Of a stretch of DNA of 64,000 nucleotides, positions 35,693-42,977 are shown piece by piece. Position 1 is the first letter of the stretch. The number at the start of each line of letters is the position of its first letter. The notes under the pieces are model-generated. The model did no database searches and had not been told where the DNA came from. It saw only the letters and a program-made list of their open reading frames with translations. The position numbers and the translations under genes were made by a program. The DNA is from Leidyana gryllorum EB-2025a (lineage: Eukaryota; Apicomplexa), in NCBI GenBank assembly GCA_048772705.1, contig JBLWGC010000140.1, positions 186,001 to 250,000 on the forward strand, given 5' to 3'.

Positions 35693-36742
35693 TTATATAT
35701 GCAGTACTCCGAAAAACGCATGGAAACCACTGGCCACCATATTCCCATCCAATAGAAATGCCCGTCGCCAGAACGTTATCACATACGAAAAGACCGGAGT
35801 CTGCATCAACCGAAGGGGTCGTCCAGTTTTTGTACAATAAACAAGAGAGATAGAGAGAGACTCACCGTAGTCCCTATCACATAGATCAGACCGAAAGTCA
35901 CCAATGCCATCGTTCGCGGATTCCAACGACTCGCCCCCAACCATCGCTTCAGCCAACACGTGGGGGACAGATAGGGACTCACCACTCCCCAACCTGACGC
36001 GAGATTCAGTATAACGGGGAGGGGGCGGACTCACCGTCGAGTGGAGGTAAGGGCACCAGATTCAGCACACAGGCCATCCCCTGTAGCACAATTAAAACAC
36101 TCCAAGCTTTTCCGGTGCTGCCGCGTAGAGCCCAGTCACTCCGGGCAAAGAGCTTTGAAAAGAAGGCTGCGACGCAGACAGAGTATCAATTGGCACAGCC
36201 ACTTCAATTCAAAGCTCACTGAGACTGGCGAGGAGCACTCGGAGAGCGATGGCGAAAAGCAGATTGTTGAGAGGGCCCGCGATGGCCGTCATAGCTTCCC
36301 ATTGCCGGGACCTCAGATTTCCGGTTTGTACCAAAACAGAACCACCCGGGAGGGCAATACCGCCGAGGATAAGGAGTAATACGGGTAATATCAGCGACAT
36401 GACGGGATCCATATACAGAAGAAAGTTCAAAGTGAGGTACCCGCGAGCCAGAACCGATTGGTCACCTCCCCAATAAGCGCTGAGAGCGTGACCGTATTCA
36501 TGAAACGTTAAAGACAGAATCCATCCGGCCACCACAATTAGCCACAGCAACAGCTGAGAAGCAACAAGTCGATGGGTCCGTCAGCCAGCGGAACTTACAG
36601 CTGACCCAAAGTATACCCCGACAATCGACCACACGCCGAACAGTGACACTAAGAGTATGAAGGCCAGACTAACAGCCTTTTGTTTCGATCGACTCTCGAC
36701 ATTTTGAAGCTCCAAGTCTACGCTGGGCTGCCTCCACAGCAT
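35693..36742 (-). CDS. M50 (site-2-protease-like) membrane metalloprotease, 281 aa, five exons
   Basis: Exons 36742-36599, 36553-36220, 36166-36035, 35993-35866, 35800-35693; phases agree. Zinc motif HEYGH inside a membrane helix (LIVVAGWILSLTFHEYGHAL), followed by YWGGDQSV and YLTLNFLLYMDPVMS as in the rhomboid-like S2P group. The third metal ligand motif is LNLVPLPPLDGW, corresponding to NxxPxxxLDG. About five to six hydrophobic segments. Intramembrane proteolysis is the expected activity; the substrate is unknown. Length is near that of compact bacterial/plant S2P homologues. Start: ATG 36742 precedes the first membrane helix. A further upstream exon is possible because GTGAGT sits just upstream at 36803-36808. 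Confidence 0.85.
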
Positions 36743-37154
36743 CTTTTGGATCAGTGCCCATTTTTTGTCCACGCCCACACAGATCGATACACAATCATCA
36801 CAACTCACCCGCCGGGAGGGGGGGGTTCAACTCCCCTCTGAGACATAACGGCCCAAAAAATCGATCACAACTGATACTGTCAGCAGAAAGTCAGCATCAA
36901 TTTTTTGTCTTCATCCTTCTCACTCATCGAGCCTTTCACTAACCGAGCAGTTGATTGGCCACTCCCCCATTCCCGCGATTGGGCTTTGGCACCTTCGCCC
37001 CGCCCCGCCCCCTCCCCTCCCTCACAGCGCATTGCTTCGCATGATGACAACCTATGCACGCGGAGTCTCGTCTAATGGTAAAGTTCGTGTGAACCGAGCC
37101 ATTGGATAGGACGGTGACTGGCGAAGGATTATGAGATCTGAGACAATTTGTGTG
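36743..37154. other. Intergenic region upstream of the M50 gene and snoRNA cluster
   Basis: No protein-coding signal. Contains the presumed M50 promoter and a G/C-rich stretch (36813-36835). A C-box/D-box pair at 37041 and 37138 is too far apart and lacks a terminal stem, so it is not called. Confidence 0.4.
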
Positions 37155-37293
37155 TGACTGAGGCTGCTGGCGTTCCATCACGTGGCTCTTCCAGCCCGCG
37201 TGGGGGGTCATAAAGCAGCCAGACCGACTCGTTGCCTGCTCGAGGTCTCTTCCCCACCAATGGAGGTCGACCTCTTCTAGGCTTCGGACATTC
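37155..37293 (+). ncRNA. H/ACA box snoRNA, copy 1
   Basis: Two hairpins separated by a short hinge and ending in ACA (37288-37290). First hairpin: lower stem GGCTGCT (37162-37168) with AGCAGCC (37214-37220), an asymmetric internal loop, and an upper stem CACGTGGCT / AGCCCGCGTG. Hinge starts CAGACC; the H-box match (ANANNA) is imperfect. Second hairpin: lower stem GCCT / AGGC, pocket gct / ttct, upper stem CGAGGT / ACCTC, then five nucleotides, then ACA. This is the canonical box H/ACA pseudouridine-guide architecture. A homologue at 38109-38250 keeps every stem with different bases. Ends are set by the stems and the ACA+3 rule. Target not assigned. Confidence 0.7.
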
Positions 37294-37447
37294 CCTCCTG
37301 AATGCGTGTCTCTGCCAGCGTCGCTAATCTTCACTCGCTACAATGGGGTGAAGATTGGTACGCTTGGCGACATTGATTGGTTGCCTCTTCCATGCGCTGA
37401 CCGCCCCGTCCGGCGCCAGGGCCCACCGGTTACCTACATCCTGCGTG

Positions 37448-37522
37448 CAAATATGATGACAACACATCCGCCTTGCTGAGGCTCCGGCCTTTGAGGGTAC
37501 TGTTGTAATGAGACTGATCAAT
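37448..37522 (+). ncRNA. Candidate C/D box snoRNA
   Basis: Box C ATGATGA (37453-37459), box D' CTGA (37476-37479), a C'-like GTAATGA near 37506, and box D CTGA (37514-37517), a spacing typical of C/D RNAs of about 70 nt. It lies between a well-supported H/ACA RNA and four clear C/D RNAs. No convincing terminal stem and no rRNA target recognised. Possible guides are the segments before 37476 and before 37514. Confidence 0.4.
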
Positions 37523-37615
37523 ATTCCACGAATCCTGTGTGATAATCAATGGATCCCAGTGCCCTTCACTGTTCACCACCTTCTCTGACCCCGCCACCCG
37601 ACCCAATCCTCGTCC

Positions 37616-37695
37616 CACAAATGATGATTCCAAGTTGCCGCCCCAGTCTGACATTTCTCTGACTGAAAAGGCAAATGCAGTAATTTCTGATCTCA
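37616..37695 (+). ncRNA. C/D box snoRNA, P-loop guide family, copy 1
   Basis: Box C ATGATGA at 37621-37627, D' CTGA at 37648-37651, C' TGACTGA at 37660-37666, D CTGA at 37687-37690. The guide before D' (TTGCCGCCCCAGT) is complementary to ACUGGGGCGG followed by U-A, the conserved P-loop of large-subunit rRNA: 12 consecutive pairs including one G-U. By the box-D-plus-five rule the methylated base is the second G of UGGGG, which I equate with E. coli G2251 and yeast 25S Gm2619 (numbering from memory). One of four near-identical copies. Confidence 0.8.
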
Positions 37696-37770
37696 ACCTA
37701 TTGATTCCTCTCCCCAATTTCACACACACACACACACACACACACTCTATTTCTCTTCCCTTTTTCGGTA

Positions 37771-37850
37771 TTCAGATGATGATTACAAGTTGCCGCCCCA
37801 GTCTGACATTTCTCTGACTGAAAAGGCAAAAGCAGTAATTTCTGATCGAA
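37771..37850 (+). ncRNA. C/D box snoRNA, P-loop guide family, copy 2
   Basis: Box C 37776-37782, D' 37803-37806, D 37842-37845. Same guide before D' as copy 1. The flanks ATTCAGA and TCGAAT can form a terminal stem with one bulge, bringing boxes C and D together. Differs from copy 1 at a few positions (TTAC for TTCC after box C, AAAGC for AATGC before D). Confidence 0.8.
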
Positions 37851-37890
37851 TTTTGTCTCCACTTCCCGTTTCAGATTGTGTCCACTGTCC

Positions 37891-37970
37891 CACAAATGAT
37901 GATTACAAGTTGCCGCCCCAGTCTGACATCTCTCTGACTGAAAAGGCAAATGCAGTAATTTCTGATCCAA
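37891..37970 (+). ncRNA. C/D box snoRNA, P-loop guide family, copy 3
   Basis: Box C 37896-37902, D' near 37923-37926, D 37962-37965, same D' guide. The 5' flank GTCCCACAA is identical to that of copy 1, so the duplicated unit extends beyond the RNA. CACAA upstream can pair with TTGTG downstream as an external stem. Confidence 0.8.
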
Positions 37971-38006
37971 CTTGTGTGTCTGTTCTGTCTTGATGTGAGG
38001 TGGTGT

Positions 38007-38086
38007 CTCGAGTGATGATTCCAAGTTGCCGCCCCAGTCTGACATCTCTCTGACTGAAAAGGCAAAAGCAGTAATTTCTGACTTGA
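38007..38086 (+). ncRNA. C/D box snoRNA, P-loop guide family, copy 4
   Basis: Box C GTGATGA 38012-38018, D' 38039-38042, D 38078-38081, same D' guide. Flanks TCGAG and CTTGA form a 5-bp terminal stem next to the boxes (one G-U), the best terminal stem of the four copies. Confidence 0.82.
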
Positions 38087-38108
38087 CGACGACCATCGAA
38101 GCATAATT

Positions 38109-38250
38109 TGTGGGAGGCTACCGGCGTTCGCTGCATTGGCTCTCTTCAGCCCAATGTAACGGTCATGAGGTAGCCAGATCAAAGTGTTCCCTGCTCGAGG
38201 CGCTTCTCCTTTACCTATGAGACGAAGCCTCTTCTGGGACTCATACATCC
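38109..38250 (+). ncRNA. H/ACA box snoRNA, copy 2
   Basis: Homologous to 37155-37293 but diverged. First hairpin lower stem GGCTACC (38116-38122) with GGTAGCC (38169-38175); upper stem CATTGGCT / AGCCCAATG. Hinge AGATCA matches box H (ANANNA). Second hairpin: TCCC / GGGA lower stem, pocket tgct / ttct, CGAGGC / GCCTC upper stem, five nucleotides, then ACA (38245-38247). Relative to copy 1 the first lower stem, the second lower stem and the second upper stem all change on both sides so that pairing is kept, while pocket sequences (GGCGTTC, GGTCAT, CTGCT, TTCT) are conserved. Such covariation is strong evidence for function as RNA. Confidence 0.75.
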
Positions 38251-39614
38251 GTCCATCCCTTCGGAATAAGTGGCTGTCTTCTGAAACAAGTCCTCGCGAA
38301 ACCGACAGCGAGCGTCTTGATGTCCCGACAGCAAAACCAAATCTCGTGCTGTGGTCGCTCAATGGTCTCTTCGTTCTTACAGAGTTGGCCGCCGTCTACA
38401 ACCCACAACCCTTTACAGAATCCAAACACTGCATACAGCAGCGAGCAAAGCCGCAAACTCTTTCGAAAACCTAAAGAAGACAGTTTAGCGTCACGAATCA
38501 CAGAGAGACACGCCACAAATATGTTCAGTGCTGCCTACAATTGTGATCATGTTGACAGAGTTAACAGATGCCTTTGCACCTCATGTCCCAAAAGACTTCA
38601 GAGTAACTACTTAATGAACGGTGCACCTAAGCAGGCAGTCATATGTCTCGTCGGGTAGTGCCGGTCGTAAGCAGCGTGCAACAATAAGAACGGCGACAAC
38701 TGCTGGATTGTCGCCACCGGCCAGGACCGGTCCGGCGGGTGTCTGTGTCTCCGGGGCCGGCCGGCCCGGAGACGGAGACACAGACTAACACAGAGGAACA
38801 CAGAAGCTTAGAATCCGAGGCACTCAAAAAACCACTTTTTTACACGAACCCAGATAGATCATACTCCAAAAACATCCAAACCGGACCCAATTCCCGGAGT
38901 GGACCTAGATCGGGCCCGGTCGGTCCCCCCAGGGCTGGCCGGGACTACAAAACAGAGACATTGTCGGCAACCGGCCAGGTCGAGAGATTAGGGAGACGCC
39001 GTCTCCTTGCGCACATTACGGTACCACAGTGCTGCAAATGATGCATAGAGATACCACAATCCCCAACACCTCATCAATCTCGAAGTGGAGGCAGCAGGAA
39101 TAGGGAGGTGACTTGAGCAACGCCCACCAAACGGTGATGTCTGGAGGCCGTAAGTCGAATAAAAGAAAACTCGTCGCAACCGAACGACGGGACACTTGGG
39201 AAGTGTACGTGGTCACTCGATGTGCCCAGCTGCCCTTTCCGACGAAGCCGGGTGCCCCGTGTGCTTCCTAATTGAGCCTCGTCGACTGCTGAAACTCTTT
39301 GTCGTCTCCAGATGAATAGAGACGAAACGACCTCAAGTGTTGACTTGGCGGCCAGCAGGCCTGGGTACTTTACAGAGGCGAAGGGAATCAATGAACGGAT
39401 GAGCGATGGAAGGAAAGAGGGCGACAGAAGGAAAGCGGGCGACAGAAGGAAAGCGGACAATGGGTACGCTGAGTCTATCTATGTGGGGCGACTGGCACTG
39501 GGGCGACTCGTACAGAGGCGACTGCGAAATTTCAAAAGTCGGTAAAGTTTGGTTTGCGCCTGTCGTCGCAGAATTTGATTTGGATTAGGCGCTTCCGGCA
39601 AGTGGGTGTGAGAG
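38251..39614. other. 1.36-kb region without supported gene
   Basis: Open frames here are short, overlapping and composition-driven. Visible content: the triple hairpin at 38692-38785, further short C/G-rich palindromes to about 38985, and a small tandem repeat GCGACAGAAGGAAAGCGG (about 39421-39457). More structured RNAs are possible, but none has diagnostic boxes I can support. It must contain the promoter of the gene starting at 39615. Confidence 0.45.
38692..38785 (+). repeat. Three consecutive hairpins ending in a long bulged palindrome
   Basis: Hairpin 1: GGCGACAA (38692-38699) / TTGTCGCC (38708-38715), perfect 8-bp stem with an 8-nt loop. Hairpin 2: around the palindrome GGACCGGTCC (38725-38734), flanked by pairing GCC/GGC and ACC/GGT. 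Hairpin 3: GTCTGTGTCTCCG (38741-38753) pairs with 38773-38785, and GGGCCGG (38754-38760) pairs with 38761-38767, leaving only a 5-nt bulge: a 20-bp palindrome. Could be a transcript end structure, a recombination hotspot or part of an unrecognised RNA. Confidence 0.8.
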
Positions 39615-40739
39615 ATGAGCAAACTGGTGCCGACAATCCGGCGGAGTGTTTCCACCAATGGAACACACAGTCACACCACCCACGGGTGGTCTTTGTGGTT
39701 AGAGGCCTCGCTTGCAGGGTGGTGCTGTTCGACAGACACTACTTCAGTAGAGGACATTGCCACGGTACCTTCATTCTTACCACAGGAGGTGGACCTGAAC
39801 GCGGAGCCCCCGGCATTTTGGCGTCTGCCAGGTCTGCCGCAGACGCAACCTTTGGATCCGAAGTTTGCATTTCTGTGTCACAGAGTGGGCCCACGCTGGC
39901 ATGAGACTCCAATGATGACGTATCTGTGGTCTCATCGCGAGAGCCCGAACGACGGATGGATTACAGTCTTACCTCGGGCTGGGAGACAGTACTTCCACGT
40001 GTACGCCGGACCCGACAGCTTCCGCGAGGACGGAGAGACTGGGGCAGTGATACCAAGTCTGGGCTTTCAGTCCGTTTGCACTTGGGCAGCAGTGACCTGT
40101 GAGAAATCAGGACAGATTTTAGAGGTATCCACAAGGGGGGGGCCCATTACGAAAAAAGCCGTTCGAAAGCAACGGTTAATGAATTGGGCTGTTCTCCGTG
40201 ACCCTTCGACCGTCGTGGAGACAGCTGCAGCACCGGTGACCGATCAGGGGTGCATCGCTTTGACCGCGATGGCGGACGAGGAGCGGAAAAAGTACTCTCG
40301 AAGGTTGTTGAGCCTCGAGGTCGATGCAATACACGCCAAGTCAGCCGTGAATGTGCCCGTCAAAGACTGGAGGTGCAGTCCCAAGACTGTGCAGCTACTC
40401 TATCTGCAGCGAGGGTCTTCAACAAGGTTTGCGGGGCAGTTCTTCAAGGCGTTGGAAGCCTTTGCCGGCAGCTTCATGGGAGGCTGGGTGTCCATCGAGT
40501 GCATTGACGGCGAGGGCTACCGATACGACTTTAAATGGGGAGACGCCGATCAAGTAGTACATGCGCATAGACGCGTGGTGGTCACTGGTGAAGGCTGGGA
40601 GGGAAAAGATGTGCCGCAGCCCGACGAGAAATCCTCCAAAAAGCGATCCTCCAGCAGCAGCAGGAAGCGGTCCCCCAGCAGCAGCAGGAAGCGGTCCCCC
40701 AGCAGCAGCAGAAAGCGGTCCAGCAGCAGACACCGCTGA
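39615..40739 (+). CDS. Unknown 374-aa protein, first of three sharing a W-x-x-[ST] domain, RS-like tail
   Basis: Single exon. No known family recognised. Residues ~90-235 form a mixed alpha/beta stretch rich in Trp/His. Residues ~253-325 carry the domain also found in the next two genes: it opens WRCSPKTVQLL, continues with two helices ending LEAFAGSF, then a strand pair (WVSIECIDGEGYRYDF). The last ~35 residues are repeated SSSRKRSP units, an SR-type, nuclear or RNA-binding-like tail encoded by a CAGCAGCAG-rich repeat (40650-40735). The next gene starts 91 nt downstream. Confidence 0.65.
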   Translation: MSKLVPTIRRSVSTNGTHSHTTHGWSLWLEASLAGWCCSTDTTSVEDIATVPSFLPQEVDLNAEPPAFWRLPGLPQTQPLDPKFAFLCHRVGPRWHETPMMTYLWSHRESPNDGWITVLPRAGRQYFHVYAGPDSFREDGETGAVIPSLGFQSVCTWAAVTCEKSGQILEVSTRGGPITKKAVRKQRLMNWAVLRDPSTVVETAAAPVTDQGCIALTAMADEERKKYSRRLLSLEVDAIHAKSAVNVPVKDWRCSPKTVQLLYLQRGSSTRFAGQFFKALEAFAGSFMGGWVSIECIDGEGYRYDFKWGDADQVVHAHRRVVVTGEGWEGKDVPQPDEKSSKKRSSSSSRKRSPSSSRKRSPSSSRKRSSSRHR

Positions 40740-40830
40740 TCACAATTTTTCAGCTGAACATTTATTCGTGGATCATTATTTGCCTCTGCCGCCGGTTCAC
40801 CACCAACACTGTATGCACTTTCCCTATTAG

Positions 40831-41922
40831 ATGGCTCCTTTAACACGCATCAACCAGAAAGTGGATCACACCAGCGTCGACCGGCTGTCGGCCTCCTGTT
40901 TGCTCCAGATGGTGGGAGATGTAGTATGGACCACGACAACAGGTTCCGGGGCGATGGAGACACCAACTTCCAGTGTCGTCGTTGAGGGAGAAGGCTCTCA
41001 TTTCCAATCAATGGCCGCTGATGTCCACGTGGCCCGGCCAAAGTCACCCGCTCCCAAACCGAACCCCAAAATGGTAACTACACCAGTGTCGGTCGATCAG
41101 GATGAGTGGTTGTTCCGATCAAACTGGACCGAGAGGAGCTGCGAAAGATTGGTCGGCCAACTCCTGTGGCACGCGGAGTCCGAGTTTATTAAACACTGCG
41201 ACGTGATATACACTTGGAACGGTCGCCGATATCCGGAGGGGGGCCAAGTGACCGCTCGTCTGCCAAACAACACTACCCTCAAATTCCATGGCGGCGACAA
41301 CTTTTCCAGGGATGGCTCGCCAAACCCCTTATTGGAGCGACTCATGGAATGGGCAACTCATTGCAACCTGCCCGAAGATGCGGTTCTCATCATTAACAAT
41401 GACGAAAAAGTTGCAGTGATCTCGGGATGGGAAGGCACCCAATACAAAACCCTCTCCGTGAACATCACTGGCGACCACCTTGAGGATATTGACTGGAAGC
41501 CCCCTTCCAAAACACACACACACACACACACCGAGCACCAGCCCCGCTCGACCCCCGTTTCGCCGCTGACGTGGTGTTTCACACCCGCCGCGCTCAGAAA
41601 TCTGATGCGGGGAAGTCAAAAGTACAGTTTATTCGCTTCCAACTTCCTCAAGTCTCTGCAAGCGACCCTGTCGTATTCGGGTGGGAAGGTCACTGTGCGG
41701 GAAGTGGAGTCCGATGAGTGTGCGTTCGAAATTTATGAAGCCAACAACAATAAAGTGCATCGCATCTATGTACCCCAGAGAGAGCAATGGTCGGACATGG
41801 CAGCCCTGAGAACCCAGACACGAGAAGAATGCCTGAATTGGGAAGACCAGATCGCCACCACTGCAGAGGAAAGCACCACACTAACAACAACAACGAGCGC
41901 GCAGGTTCAGACATTACAGTAG
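40831..41922 (+). CDS. Unknown 363-aa protein, second of three sharing a W-x-x-[ST] domain (two copies)
   Basis: Single exon. Residues ~92-215 include a domain copy opening NWTERSCERLVGQLL and ending in strands around DVIYTWNGRRYPEGGQ. A second copy at ~248-315 opens WCFTPAALRNLM, continues FASNFLKSLQATLSYSGGKVTV and closes CAFEIYEA. The two copies share the W-x-[ST]-x-x-[AS] opening, a helix pair and a terminal strand pair with those of the flanking genes. A CA microsatellite at 41512-41530 is translated as THTHTHT between them; no GT donor is present there, so it is probably coding. Low-complexity Thr-rich C-terminus. No known family recognised. Confidence 0.65.
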   Translation: MAPLTRINQKVDHTSVDRLSASCLLQMVGDVVWTTTTGSGAMETPTSSVVVEGEGSHFQSMAADVHVARPKSPAPKPNPKMVTTPVSVDQDEWLFRSNWTERSCERLVGQLLWHAESEFIKHCDVIYTWNGRRYPEGGQVTARLPNNTTLKFHGGDNFSRDGSPNPLLERLMEWATHCNLPEDAVLIINNDEKVAVISGWEGTQYKTLSVNITGDHLEDIDWKPPSKTHTHTHTEHQPRSTPVSPLTWCFTPAALRNLMRGSQKYSLFASNFLKSLQATLSYSGGKVTVREVESDECAFEIYEANNNKVHRIYVPQREQWSDMAALRTQTREECLNWEDQIATTAEESTTLTTTTSAQVQTLQ

Positions 41923-41982
41923 TTAGTTACTTCAGGTAGGGCCTGACACCCACGGACGTTTTTGTGCTTTTTACTCCACTTA

Positions 41983-42954
41983 ATGACGCCTCTGCGATGC
42001 TCTCCAACCGCTGGCTCAAGTCCGTCTTCAAAGCTCCAATTCTGGTGGCTCCATCCCTTAGTGACTTCGGGGGTCACGTTGCTGCCAGAGGACATCGCCA
42101 ATAAGACTGAAAGTCGCTCGTTCTGTTGCTGCTGGAAGACTCGGAAGCTGCCGACTCGCACCCTGACGGCAGAGGCAGCAGCAACAGCATACACAATACT
42201 CGAGGCGCCAGGCGCGCCTGCGAGAAGAGAGATGCCCCTCACCATGAAGGCGCTCGTTGAGGGGGTGGTGTCGCATGGCTACCGGCTGCATTGGACGCCC
42301 GAGAACCCCTCGTGGTATCTGATTCGCTATCCTAACACTGGGCAGTGGCTGAGACTCGAGTCGGAAACACCAATGATGGGGGATAATTCGGAGTTTGATG
42401 AGGACTGGCTGTGTGCTCTGCGATGGGCGCCCCGAGCGGCAGAACGAAATGATTGGCATATGGGGAGGTGTGTATTGTGCCGAGACAAGGTGACTGGGGA
42501 CTTTGAGTTGCGGTACTATACAAGAAGCTTGAGTAGACTTTTGATAATTGACCGTCTCCCTCCAGATAGAGAGTTCTTCAATCTTCGGGGGAGCGTGAGA
42601 CAGCTGAAGGATTGGGGAAAGGCTCCGCAGCCGCCTGTGGAGAAGTGGGAATGGACGAGGGAAGCCCAAGCGGCTGTGAAGACACTGACTGATTCGGCTC
42701 TGGCGGATCTCAAGAGTCAACTGCTCGACATGCTGCCCAGGCTGGCGGGTACCAACAGTGTCAAAGTGTCGGTCAGCAACAAGATTTCATTCACCAAAAC
42801 GTTCGAGTTTCAACTGAGCAGTAACGAACTGCTCCGAATTTTGGTCAACGGCGCTCCAAGGTTCCCCGAATTCGTTGCTGATAGCAGTCGTCCTTTTAGT
42901 ACGCAAGCCTCTACCAGCTCTCCTCAGTGCAGCAAAGAGCTGCAAATTGATTAG
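41983..42954 (+). CDS. Unknown 323-aa protein, third of three sharing a W-x-x-[ST] domain
   Basis: Single exon; the first in-frame ATG is 41983. After a ~80-residue Cys/Ser-rich lead, residues ~90-210 form a Trp-rich alpha/beta region (WTPENPSWYLIRYP, WLCALRWAP). Residues ~225-295 hold the shared domain: WEWTREAQAAVKTL, a helix ending LLDMLPRLAG, and strands KVSVSNKISFTKTFEF. The 60-nt gap to the preceding stop includes a T-rich tract before the ATG, and the gap to the next gene is 23 nt. No known family recognised. Confidence 0.65.
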   Translation: MTPLRCSPTAGSSPSSKLQFWWLHPLVTSGVTLLPEDIANKTESRSFCCCWKTRKLPTRTLTAEAAATAYTILEAPGAPARREMPLTMKALVEGVVSHGYRLHWTPENPSWYLIRYPNTGQWLRLESETPMMGDNSEFDEDWLCALRWAPRAAERNDWHMGRCVLCRDKVTGDFELRYYTRSLSRLLIIDRLPPDREFFNLRGSVRQLKDWGKAPQPPVEKWEWTREAQAAVKTLTDSALADLKSQLLDMLPRLAGTNSVKVSVSNKISFTKTFEFQLSSNELLRILVNGAPRFPEFVADSSRPFSTQASTSSPQCSKELQID

Positions 42955-42977
42955 GGATTTTTGAAAACTGATCCCTC

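Noticed and set aside
36813-36842. tRNA-like B box (GGTTCAACTCC)
   Set aside because: No acceptor, D-arm or anticodon stem can be folded upstream.
37041-37141. Extra C/D snoRNA (ATGATGA at 37041, CTGA at 37138)
   Set aside because: About 100 nt between boxes, no D'/C' pair and no terminal stem.
37698-38362. Repetitive minus-strand open frames with a recurring REMSDWGG peptide
   Set aside because: They are antisense translations of the C/D snoRNA copies, whose boxes and guide explain the conservation better.
39074-39460. Minus-strand 128-codon frame
   Set aside because: Its N-terminal part is the reverse of the GCGACAGAAGGAAAGCGG tandem repeat; no conserved features.
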